Shown here one piece after another: positions 42,814 to 54,800 of a DNA stretch of 64,000 nt. The DNA is from Isochrysis galbana (taxonomy: Eukaryota > Haptophyta > Isochrysidales > Isochrysidaceae), in the NCBI GenBank assembly GCA_018136815.1, contig CM030941.1, positions 1,115,582-1,179,581 on the forward strand. Direction: 5' to 3'. The notes beneath the pieces are model-generated. The model saw nothing but the letters and a program-made list of their open reading frames with translations, was not told where the DNA came from and did no database searches. The translations under genes and the position numbers were made by a program. Each line of letters opens with the position of its first letter. Position 1 is the stretch's first letter.

Positions 42814-45800
42814 ATGCGCCCAACACAGCACAGCGGAAGGGCTGTCTCCAACCCTCCGAAGCGGCCGGCCTCAGCAGCAGCCAAGGGCCGTGGCCGAGGC
42901 AGCGGCCGACCTGGCGGTGGCGGGCACGCCGCACGTACTGCCGACGGCTTTGAGTGGCTTGCACAGGCGAGCAATGCCTCTGTCTCAGTTGGCCGCATAC
43001 GCCCTGGCTCGGCAGCCACTCAACATGCAAATGGCCTCGGTAGGTCGTCTGCGCCACGACCCAACGGCTCAGCCGCTACAGATGGTGTGATTTCTGCATG
43101 GGGCTCGGCGCCTGCCGCACAAAAGGATCGGCGCCTGCCGCCCGACCAGGTGCAAGAGGCTCGGCTTGAGCAGGAGTGGCTGGACGAGAAATTCCGCCAG
43201 TCCGGGAACCCCAGCCCTGCCCCCGGCGAAATGTCGGTCGTCGTCGAGTACTGCTACAACTCGGGCGGGTCGCAGATGACGACCACACATGACCAAAAGC
43301 GGTACCAAGAGGAAGCCGAGCTGGTGCGAGCCTTTCTGAGCGAGTACTACCCTGGGATCGAGGTCTACATCTTGGCGATCGACTTCCAGCATCGGGCGAC
43401 CTCGAATCTTCGCCGCCTTGGTGCATTCGAAGTGGATGCGCGCCTGATGATTGATGGCGAGATCGCCGAGATCAATCTTTGGTCAAAGCTGCACTCGCGG
43501 CTGTGGCCCGTGTGGCCCGATTGGCAAGAGATCGTCAAGCTGCGTCTCCCCATTTTTTCTCTCGTGTTGCGCCCATCCGCACTGCTCTCTGATGGCACAG
43601 CCGTTCCTGTCTCCAATGCCGAGCTCATCATCTCGTCACCATCACCAACAGGCGAGCGTGTCCTGCGCACCGCCCTGGTCTCGGCGACTGATGGCGTGCC
43701 CGTGCGCTTGCTTCGCGGTGTATACACCGTCTCTGTGTCGGAAACGAACTTTTGCTACGCAGAGCGCACCGTACTCGACCTCTCGTCAATCTCTCCGCCT
43801 TCTTTCAGCGGCGCGCACGAACTGTCCATCCCGATGTTCGGAAAGCCCAAACTCCGCATCGAGATCACGCTCCCTCCATCAGCAAGCGACGCAACCACCG
43901 ATGCGCTCGGCATCCCGCACTGCATGGCTCGTATATCGGACGTCAAGGTGATAATAAAAGAGAGCAGAAGCGGGCAGGAGCTCTTCTCGTTGCCCGTGCA
44001 GCACGCGCCCGCCTCAACGGGCACGGGCGGCGAGCGACGGCTGACCACGCAGCCGCTTGTTGTGGACCTGACAACCTTCCGCGATCGGATCGTGGTCAAT
44101 GAGATCAGCCTCGCCGATCGCCTGCGCTCCATGTTCGAAGCGGCCGACGCTGGGGTTGAGCATGGTGGCTTCAATGGCAGGCTGGGCGGTGAGGATGGCG
44201 GGGCAGGCTGGGAGCTTCAGGTACAGGCGACGCTGCCCGGCTTCCCCGACGTGCCCCTCGACAAGAGACTTGCCCACACCTCACTCATTGTGACGAAGGG
44301 CGGCGCCCCTCCGGTGAAGTTGCGTTTGTCGCGCCGGGCGCGTGAGGTGATGCTTCGTGTGGCGGCTCCACAACAGCTCTCAAAGGGGCGGGCAGCGTCG
44401 TTGCCGCTCCCACCGCTGCGAGTCGACATCCGACACGCCAGCACCCGAGCGTCCGTTGCCTCGGTGCTTGCTCAGCCGCTCGGTGCTTCCATAGGTGGCG
44501 TTCCGGGCACCCTTGGGGCGGCGGTGGAACTCCATGAGGGCGTCACTTATCAGATCGCCGTCGAGGCGACAGCTACAACGCGTGCAGCGGCTGAGACTGT
44601 CCGCGTATTTGGCGGGACCGAGGAGGTTCAACTCCTAGTGGAACGCGCGTCAGCAGTGCTGACACTAAAGATCCGTGCTGTGGCTCTGCCGTCTGACCAC
44701 TGGGCAAGGCAGTTGCCTCTGCTTCTTCCGCTGCCCTATGAGATCTACCACACGACGTCTGGTACCATGGTCTTCTCAGGAACGCTCGAGGCTCCGAACG
44801 GATCAGGCGCACGCCCGTCAGGCGGCAAAGGATACGCGAGGGTTGACGAGATGAGCACCGCCATTTCCGCCGACGGCGGGCTCCTCGTGGGCGAGCCGTA
44901 CATCCTCAAGGTGAACGATGGGGGCGCGATGCAGCCGATGTCTCTCCCTTTCAAGCTGTTTGCAGACGGCGGCGCTCATGGCGCAGAGGGTGCGGGCGCA
45001 AACGTGGCCCAGCTGAGCCTCGCCCGCGCATCAGCGCCGTTGAGCATCTGCTTGTGCCACGACAGTAGCAGTTGGACGTGGGCGGAGGAGCTGCCCCTCC
45101 CTTCTGGGATCTCCTTCCGCGTCCGCCACTTGATGACTGGCACGGATGTCGCGGAAGGACACGCTGACGCGGCTGGAAAGGCCTACGTCGCAGGTGACGA
45201 TGCGCTCTTTGTAGGTGAAGAGTACGAGCTCGTCGTCGGTCACTCGGAGTCCGTCTCTTCGGCTAGCGCACGCTTCACTTGCGCTCCGAGTGGCTCGAAC
45301 GTTCGGCTCCCCCTCAAGCGGATTGGGGTGACGGTTGGCGCTGAGGTGGCGTGGTTGCTACCAGATGATCGCCATTGGTCGGCCGAGCTGCCGCTGCCAT
45401 CGGGTATCGTGCTGCGTGTCACTCACAAGGCATCGAACACTCGAGTTGCCGAGTCGCGCACGGATGGCAGCGGGCGCGCGACTTTGCCGGCCGACGGCCT
45501 CTTCGCAGGAGAAGTCTACACCCTCGAGGCGGTCGCCTCAGCCTCAAGCAGGGCTGCGACGGTCGATTTCACTGTCACTGGGGGGAGCGGCCAGGTGGTT
45601 CCTCTGCGAATTGAACATCAGACCTCTGACGTCACCGTTGCGTTGCGCCTGAGGTTGCACCCGGGATCCGCACTTGCATACGTGCCCTCTGCTAACCCCG
45701 CACCTAGCGTTCCGAAGGGAATGCGTTACACGGTGAGGCATGTTGGTCTTGGGGTCGAGGTGGCCTCGGGCTCAACGGATGCGGTGGGCATGGCGGTGCT

Positions 45801-48800
45801 GAAGCGCAAGGGGACACTTTTTGTTGGCGAGACATACGAGGTGGAAGTTTCGACCAACAAGGGGATGCAGCCATCCACGCAGCGCTTTGTTGTCTCCACA
45901 CATCACCAAGAGGTCGAGCTGACCGTCGAGCGTGGTCATGGCGAACTGATCTACACCTTCATCTCGCAGTTGATAGGCTCCGCTCACTGGGGAGCCGCAT
46001 TGCCTCTGCCCGCTCCTGTGCAATTTGAGATTCGACGCGCCGATGTGAACGACGAAGTCTTGTACACGGGCCAAGCGGGCGCGATGCGTGATGGCCAAGG
46101 TACCGCCTTTTCGGGGACGCTCGGAGCCTCAGCCGGACTCTTTGTCGGCGAGAAGTACGCGTTGCATGTACCCGAGAGCGAACACTACCTCGCTGCTACG
46201 GCCGAGTTCGAAGTGGAAGAGGGCCGGCCTGCCCGTGTCGAGCTACCGCTCGCACGCCAGCGTGCGGCCCTCACAGTCAATTTGGCCTCTTTGCATGCGG
46301 TCACCTCATCGGTTGGCAGCAAGTCGCATTGGGCGGCTTCGCTGTCTGTGCCGCACAACGTTTCCTTCAGGCTCATGCACGCTGAGCTAGGCTGCCTTGT
46401 TGCTAGCGGCTCCACGGACAGCACGGGCAAATGCGTACTCTCAACGGGTGCGCGCCTCCCGCGCTCGCGTGCCGAGGAGCTCGCTGCGCAACGTCTTGTG
46501 CCCGAACCCATCCGGAGAGCCTTCGACGTTGTGGACGTCGACGGCTCGAGATCCCTCTCAGTTGTCGAGGTGCAACGCGCGCTGCGCGAGTATGGCGGAC
46601 TAGCCGTGGATGGCGAGGAGGCGCTTGCGGCGATCAAGCGCCACGATGCCGACGGTGGCCGCTCGCTTGACTTGTTCGAATTTTCGGACTTGGTGGAGGA
46701 GCTGCTCGCCCTTCGGGACGGCCGGGAGCCAAGGTTTCCACCACGCCCAGAGTCACCCTCGCGTTCCGGGCAAGGTGTCACGGCACGATCGGGCATTCTG
46801 GTGGGAGAAAGGTACATTGTCAAGCTCGATGACGATGAACGCCTCACGCCACGCGAGCAGTTGCCGTTCGCTGTGAACTCTCGACGCGCGAGCACACGGG
46901 TGGTGATTGAACGTGCTTGCGGCCAGCTCGAAGTCGTGCTACGCAACGCGAAGGCAGGGACGCCGCACTGGTCCGCCGAGTTGCCGCTTCCTGACCAAGT
47001 GCGCTTTAATATTTGGCACCGGGGACTCGAGACGGCCGTCGCCACGGGTATGGCGTCGGAAGAGCTTGAATTCTCTGTAGAGGCCGATGAGAAGCGGCTT
47101 GCCAACCGGCGGGTGCGAAAAGAAGCGGGCGCGCTCTTCGTCGGCGAAGTCTACATAATCGAGATCCCCAAGTCAGCTGAGGTGCGCCCATGCGCAGTGG
47201 AGTTTACTGTAGTCGCGCTGCCTGAGGGCGCATGCCAAAAGGTGCCAGTGGTGGTGCAACGGGCCACGGGCCACGTGATGGTGGCCCTCACCGCGGCAGA
47301 TTCGTCGATCCCTGTGCCCACCGGCGTCCGGCTTCAATTGACGCACAAGAATAGCGGCATTGCAGTGGCACCGTCCGTCTCCCTGGCCGCCGATCGCACC
47401 GAGTTGTTCGGGGACGATGCGCTACTCGTCAATCAAGAGTATGTCCTCTCAACACTACCAACCCCTGGGCTTGCTCCTGCCTCAACTGAGTTCACGGTGC
47501 GCGACCAGCCGGTCCACGTTGAGCTTATTCTCTCTCGAGCGCGTACGAGCCTCGCTGTAATCTTGCGCACGGCCGCGCCAACTTCGGCTCTCGAGGGTGG
47601 CGAGGCCTGGGCTGACCGCCTCTCTTTGCCCGCGGGCATCGCTTTCGAGGTGGTGCACAAGGAGACGGGCCGCATTGCTTTTGCGTCGCAGACGTTATCG
47701 GCGGGCCCCGCGCCGTGCGAACTTTTGCCGGAAGGCGCTCTCTTTGCGCGCGAGGTGTACATTCTACGCGCACTCCCTTCTCCGGCCGTGCTGGCGTCGC
47801 AATGCGAGTTTGTGTGTACGGGGGTGCCCTCGCAGCAGGTGACGCTGCAGGTGCGCCGTAATGTTGGTGTCGTCCGTGTGTCGTTCGTTTCGTACGAGTT
47901 TGGGTCCGAGCATTGGGCAGCACCGCTAGCGCTACCACCCAACGTCTTCTTCGAAGTAGTGCATGCGGAGTCGGGCGCACTAGTCTTTACTGGCGCAGCG
48001 GGCGAGACGAACGCTGTCGACTTGCCGGGTGACGAGGCGATGCTGTACGTGGGCGAGGCGTACACACTACGCGTGCTCACGTCGTCCTTGCTGCGCGGCG
48101 CAAGCGTCGACTTCACTGTTCGATCAGTGCCCGTTCATGTCGAGCTGGCCATCGAACGCGCCGTAGGCGAACTCTCGCTTTCTTTGCGTGCGGCCGACGA
48201 GGTCCCCATACCCGAGGGTGTCCCCTTCCAGGTGTGGCATCGGACGCTTAAGGCGGTTGTCGCCGAAGGGCGCACCCCTTTTTCTGCGGCTCTCGTGCCA
48301 TGCGAGCTTTGGTATACCCACCAAGGCGCGCTGTACGTTGGTGAGGAGTACGAAGTCGGGATTTTGCCTGGACATGGCTTCCGCGCCGCTCCAGCTGTGG
48401 CCCGCATCGGAGAGACGGCCGCGCGCATCCAATTGCTTCTACATCGCGAGATGGCCGGAGCCGCCGTCCGCTTGGTCACAGCACGGCCACTGATAAGTCG
48501 TGAGACGCTCGAGCCAATGCTGCCGCTGCCTTCCGACCTCTTGATATCGGTGTCGGCCGGTGCTACGAACCGCACCACCGAAATGCTACTTCAAGCGGCA
48601 GCAGCTGACCGCGCTGCTGGTCGCTCGCCTCACGCGCTCGGCACAGTTCGTGCCTCTACGAATGGTTTCGCCAGCGAGGCTGAGGTCGAGTTGACATCCG
48701 CACTGCCGCTCGTCGCCGGTAGGCGCTACGTCGTTGAGCTAGCGCCAAGCGCCCAAGTACTGCGGTCGGCTGCAGTGCTAAAGGTGGAGCCCGGATCAAC

Positions 48801-51800
48801 GCGCTCTTTGACGGAGCTTGTGGTCCGCCGGGCCTGGAAGCCGCTCATAGTGACCGTACTCACTGGCGAGGACGGCGTCACTTTGCCCAAAGGGATGACA
48901 CTGACAGTGACGCACATAGCAACGGGTTTGGTTGTTGCTACCACCACCACGCCTATCGCTGACCTTGAGGTACGGTGCACGATGCAGGAGGATGAGACTT
49001 TCTTTGTGGGTGAGTCGTACCAATTGGTCGTGCAGGGTGAAACGGGAGCACGCGCCGGCGCCACCGATTTCGTGATAGGAGAGCCCATGCACGAAGCCGC
49101 GGATGTTTTGTTGTCTTTGTCGTGCCCGACGGCGCGACTCGACGTCAGATTGGCCCTTGAGTCGCTTGGAGTAGAGCATTGGTCCGTGCAGCTACCTCTG
49201 CAACCCGTCACTCTCGACGTGCTTCAGGAATACGCGGCCGGGCGCTTTGCGAATGTAGCTTCACAACTTGCCGGGTCAACTAGTGTTGACTTGTCTGAAA
49301 GCGGCAGCGCGACAATTGATGTATCCTCTTTCGCTCGGCTGTTCTCCGGGCAGGCATATCTCCTGAGGGTCTTCGAAAGTGCCCAATTGCAGCCCGTCGA
49401 ACTACGCGTGGTGGGTTCGGACGAGCCGCAGGCAGTCAGTCTGACGCTCCGCCGCTTATGGCGTCGCGTTCGTGTCACGTTGCGTTCTAGCCAGGAGCTG
49501 CCGCTGCCGTTTGGGCTCCGTTTGCAAGCACGTCACAAGAGGCTCGGTGTCGTGGTTGCGTCCGGCATCACAGGTGATGTCGAGGCTGAGGAGTACGAGG
49601 CAGAGATCGGCTCCGAGATAGGCGCCATCGCCGCGCGAGCTGAGGACGCGAGTCATTCATTAGCACGGGTTGCATCGCAGAATAGGATCACCTTTCACTC
49701 CGCGACCGAGGCGCAATTGCCAAACGCTGAGGCGTGTTGGACCATTGACCACGCACGCGATGCCGTGCGGGATGAAAACTGGCGTGCTTTGCGAGCGGTG
49801 GCTGCTTCCTTTGCCGAGTTCCAGGACCTCCACCTTGAGGTATGTGTCGCAGTCTATGCTCCACCCAAGGCGCCTATCCTTCTCGCAGCGCGGTTCGGAA
49901 TGCTTGACCTCGAGCCCCAGCCAGTGATGCTGCGCTTGGCGCGCGAGCGCGCCTCTTCTATCTTGCGCGCGCTTGTTGCATGCGGCGTCCCCGAAAAACG
50001 TTTACTGGCGACGTTCTCCGCATCTACGCACTCTACGGACGACATTAGCTTTTATGCCCGCACGACCTCATGGCGAAGGACCGCGATGGCGTCACAAATA
50101 ACGGCCGCCGCCGAGCGCTCGGCCGCAGCTGCCACTGCGCACTTGAATATGCTCAATACCGAACAGGATGTGCTCATTCTTCAAGGAAGCGTACGACAAA
50201 CGCGAGAACAAGCGTCGCGCTTCTCGAATGCAGCCACAGTCTCGCGTGAGGCGCGCGAGGATGCTGCTGCTGTTGCGGCATACCTGCACCGGCCCGATGC
50301 CGGGGTTCGGTTTGATAGCAGTTCTTGGGAAGTGAACGGCGTGCCTACCAATGACGGGTTCTTCGATGGGTTCGCGGCCTTACTAAATCGGCACCCTAAG
50401 TCGATGGTTCGCATTCACGGCATCCAAAAACCGACCTTCCGCAATCTCAAGCCTGAAGACGTCCCACGCTTCGAGCGTTCCTTTCCTGGCGTGGTTCACG
50501 ATACGGGAGCAGCCTATGCCCACGCTCAAGTACTCGCGTGCCGCGATGCGCTCGTTCGCCGAGGTATTGATCGATCACGGCTGTCGACGTCGCAGGCGGT
50601 GGGCACGCAGTCAGCCATTCGCTTTGAGGCCGAGCCCGCCTCGAAATCGACCGAGGTCCCAAGTCGCTCCTTTGGACCGAGCGATGATGAGCTGCGGCGA
50701 GTCTTCATCGATCTCGACCGTGCGCGCGACGGCTCGCTGTCAACAACCTCTCTTCGACCTGCCCTTCGGAAACTTGGTATCGGCAGTGACTCCCTCGAGG
50801 CACGTGGGGTGCTCACACGATACGAGTCGTATGAGCGAGTGCGGCTCACTCTGGACGAGTTCACGGCCCTAATGCGAGAGATAGCTAGTTTCGACCAGCC
50901 AGGTGGCGGCGCTCTTATCGCATCGACGGAGCTTCGGGCGGCGCTGGAGCAGCTTGGACTGCACGCAACATCCGCGCAAACAGCTGCGGTTCTGAAGCGA
51001 TATGACACTGATGGCTCAGGTTCGCTCGACTTCGATGAGTTTAGAAGACTTATCAAGGACGTCGCGGCTTTCTCAGAGGCTGCCGCCGCCGCGGATCGTC
51101 GCGATGCACCACCGCCGCTGGATTCGGCGGCCATCCAACGAATCTTTGAGGTTTTCGCCCGCTCCAATATTAGCTACCGGTCTTCAGCTCTAGACGTGGC
51201 TCCTCACGCTCATAGTATTGAGGTTCGCGGCGGGTCGCTGATCGCATGGACCGCCGAGCATACCGACATGGCACAGCGTGCGGCCAACACGCGGTTGCTC
51301 GACGCTATCGCAGCAGTGCTGGCTGCCCACCCATACGTTGAGGTTGTAGTGCAGCCAGATACATCGCGTGCCGACGATGCAGCAGCGCGCGCTTACGCCG
51401 TTGAGCTCCAGTCACTTGACGAGGACGTCATTGCGGCTAAAATTGCTGCTTTACGCGGTGAAGTGATCAAGGACGAGCTTGCAAAGCGAGCTGTGGACGT
51501 GAGAAGGCGTATGCGCATCGCCACTTCGAGGCACGATGGTCCGACGATCTTCACGTTCCGTGCGTCGCCAGCCAGCTTCAGTGATGCCGCCTTTTCTGAC
51601 ATGGAGGGAACAACGTTGCTGGAGGCACACCGCATTGGCGTGTGGCAACGTGAACAGCACATTTTCCTCGGGAAGAACGAGACGACGGGTGCTGAGAGAT
51701 ACGCTGCGGTAGTTAGGCCGAGCTCGACGTCAGTGCTTCTAGATACCCCCGGTGCCTTCCTAGCGGGTGAGGAGTACATTCTTGAGACGCTACCCGAACC

Positions 51801-54800
51801 GACGATGGGGGTGGCAGCATCGCGCATCGACTTCATGATGAAAGCAACCGACCTCGAGCTTGAAATTCAGATGGAGAGGCCCACCACGGATGTCACAATA
51901 GAGGTACGCTGGGCTAAGGAGGGGACGGCGCACTGGGCGGCAAATCTCGAGCTTCCGCATACGGTACCCATTCGCATCCACCATTCGGACGTCGGCGTTA
52001 TCATGCCTGAAACCAAGCTCACTCGCTCGAAACCAGCCGTGAGCTTGCCCAGCGACGAGCGCGTTCGAGAAGTCTTCCGTATGTTTGCTGGCCGCAACGT
52101 CGGGCCGGCACAGCCGCCGTCAGCGGCCGAGATCAAGAAGGTTTTCGACATGTACGCGAAATCACAGTCGGCAGCGACAGCTCCGCCCACCGAGGAGCTC
52201 TTCGCTGCCTTCGAGGCGTTTGCTAAGCGGCTCGAACCGCCAGCAGCTCCAACGGCGGCTCAGGTGCGCGACGTCTTTCGTGCAAACGACCGCGATGGCT
52301 CTGGGTCGTTGTCCAAGACGGAGCTGCGCCAAGCTCTCAAATCGCTCGGCATAGAGGCGACGAGTAAGCAGTCTGCTGCGCTTCTTGCGAAATATGATGT
52401 TGATGGGTCGGGGACTCTCAGCCGAAAAGAATTTTCTCAATTTGTGCGGGATATGACCCTCGCACAAGAGGTTCGATTCCCCCCGCTGCCGCAGCGGCCG
52501 CGGCAGGTAGCCATCAAGAAGGCCTTCGACACATTCGATAAGGATAAGTCGGGGAGGCTCGACAAGTCTGAACTGCACGTGGCACTTGGCCATCTTCTCT
52601 CCGACGCCTCGTCTGCCGAGGCCACGGCGCTCATGTCCAAATATGATGCGGACGGCTCGGGTACGCTCTCGCTTGCGGAATTCAGCACGCTCGCCGCCGA
52701 GCTCGACAAGCATCGGCGCAAGACTCACACATCGCATGTAGCCATCTCGACGGACGATCTGCAGTCGGCGCTGGCCACCCTCGGATTGGAAGTAAATCAA
52801 GAGCAGGCCGCGGCAGTCCTTGACAAATACGACGCGGACGGTTCAGGCTCGCTAGAGCTCGAGGAGTTCACGAAGCTCCTGACGAATGTCCTGCAGTACC
52901 AAGCTGCCACCCAAGGCGAGGCTACGCCATCTCCCCCGACGAATGAGCAAGCGAAGCGCGCCTTTCATTTCTTCGCACGGGAACCGTATGTGGGGCGCTC
53001 GCTAGACAAGTACATGTTCGAGGAGGTGTTTCACATGTACGACCTTGACAAAAGCGGCTCGCTCTCGCGCTCAGAGCTGCGCCTCGCATTGGGCACGTTG
53101 TTCGTCTCTGCGTCGAGTGCCAAAGCGCTCGACGTCATAAAAGCGCACGACAAGGATCACGATGGCCAACTATCGCTAGCCGAGTTCACCGGGCTAGTCG
53201 AGGAGATCTACCAAAGTGAGTGCGCGCAAGCACGTCTTGTGCTTTCGGCTCCTGACCTGAGGCGCACTTTGCTGAAGCTGAAGCTTGAGGCTTCCGAGCC
53301 TCAGGCTACAGCCGTCCTCAAGAAGTACGACGCAGACGGCAGTGGCACGCTCGACTACGGCGAGTTCTCGTCACTTACTCGTGATCTCGTGGCGATCCTT
53401 GCCACGCACAACTTGCCCGCACTTTCTGTCGCCGATTTGCAGGCAGCTCTTAGGAGCCTGGGCGTGGAGGCGACACCTTATGAGACGGCGGCTGTTCTCC
53501 ATAAGTATGACACTGACAAGTCAGGAACGCTAGAACTAAAAGAGTTCGAGTCTCTCGTCGTCGACCTTCACCGTCTCATGCACCCCGCGGCCACTGCCAT
53601 TTCCGCATCGCCGAAATCGTCCGCTGCCGCGCCGGACGAGGGGCTTGTTCGTCGCGTCTTCCTCTTGTTTGCCAAGCAATCTGCCGCCGCGCCACGCGCA
53701 CCAATGCCGCGTCATGCGGCCTTGCGCGCTGCCTTCGACAAATTCGACCGCGACAGGTCGGGAAGGATTAGCGCTCGTGAACTTCGCGAGGCCTTCATAT
53801 CACTCATGTTTTCCGAAGTGCCGGAAGCACATGCTGTGCTAAGCAAGTACGATGCTGACCGTTCAGGAGATCTCACCTTAGCAGAATTCCGCATGCTCGC
53901 CCGCGATCTAGGCACCTACCAAGCCAAGAGCCGAAACTCGGCTCTTCTCGGTGCATCGGAGTTGCGGCCAGCATTGCAACGTTTGGGGATCGAGGCCAGC
54001 GTAGAAGAGACAAACGCCGTGATAGAACGATACGACTCCGACAAGAGTGGCTTCCTCGAGTATGACGAGTTTAGTAAGTTGGTGGGCGACCTTGTCGAAT
54101 TCTACCGAAAGGGAATAGGATCCCCACCACCACCAGCGGAGTCTGCCATGCACAGCATTTTCGACGAATTCAGCACGGGAACGGCCCTCCTGCCCGTAAA
54201 CTTCTCCGACGCTGAGGTCACGGATGTCTTTGCACACTTTGACCGCGACCGATCCAAGACGCTCTCGCGCCGTGAACTCCCCTCGGCACTCGGCGAGCTC
54301 TTCCTGATCGCATCTAGTGAAGCAGCACGGTCCCTGCTTGTTGAGCATGATGCCAATCGCGACAAACAGCTGAATTTTATTGAGTTCCGCTCACTTATCA
54401 AGCGCATACACTCCGATCAGGCCGTCGAGGCTGCCAAGAGCATCTCGCTCCATGGACTCCACCAGGCTTTGCCACGCCTCGGATTAGAGTCCGTCGATCT
54501 GCGCGAGGCGGCGATGGTGATGCGCCGTTACGATCACGATGAGTCCGGCTCCCTTGGTCTCTCCGAATTCAGAAAGCTCGTCGCTGACCTCACTGGTTTC
54601 CTCCACGGCAAATCGAAGCAGACCGCGGCAAAGCAAGAGCCATCACTTACCATGTCAACGCGTGACCTTCAGGATGCACTCAATCGCCTCGGTGTTCAAG
54701 CGAACACAATAGCTGCAACGAGGGTCCTTCGCAAGTACGACTCGAATGGTGACGGCGTTCTCTCGCTCTCTGAGTTTTCCGGCCTCATCCACGACCTAGC

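Noticed and set aside
42282..43057. Minus-strand frames opposite the start of the giant gene
   Set aside because: Antisense of a pyrimidine tract and of coding sequence.
52466..52483. GGTTCGATTCC, a tRNA B-box-like string
   Set aside because: Lies inside the giant coding frame and no cloverleaf can be drawn around it.
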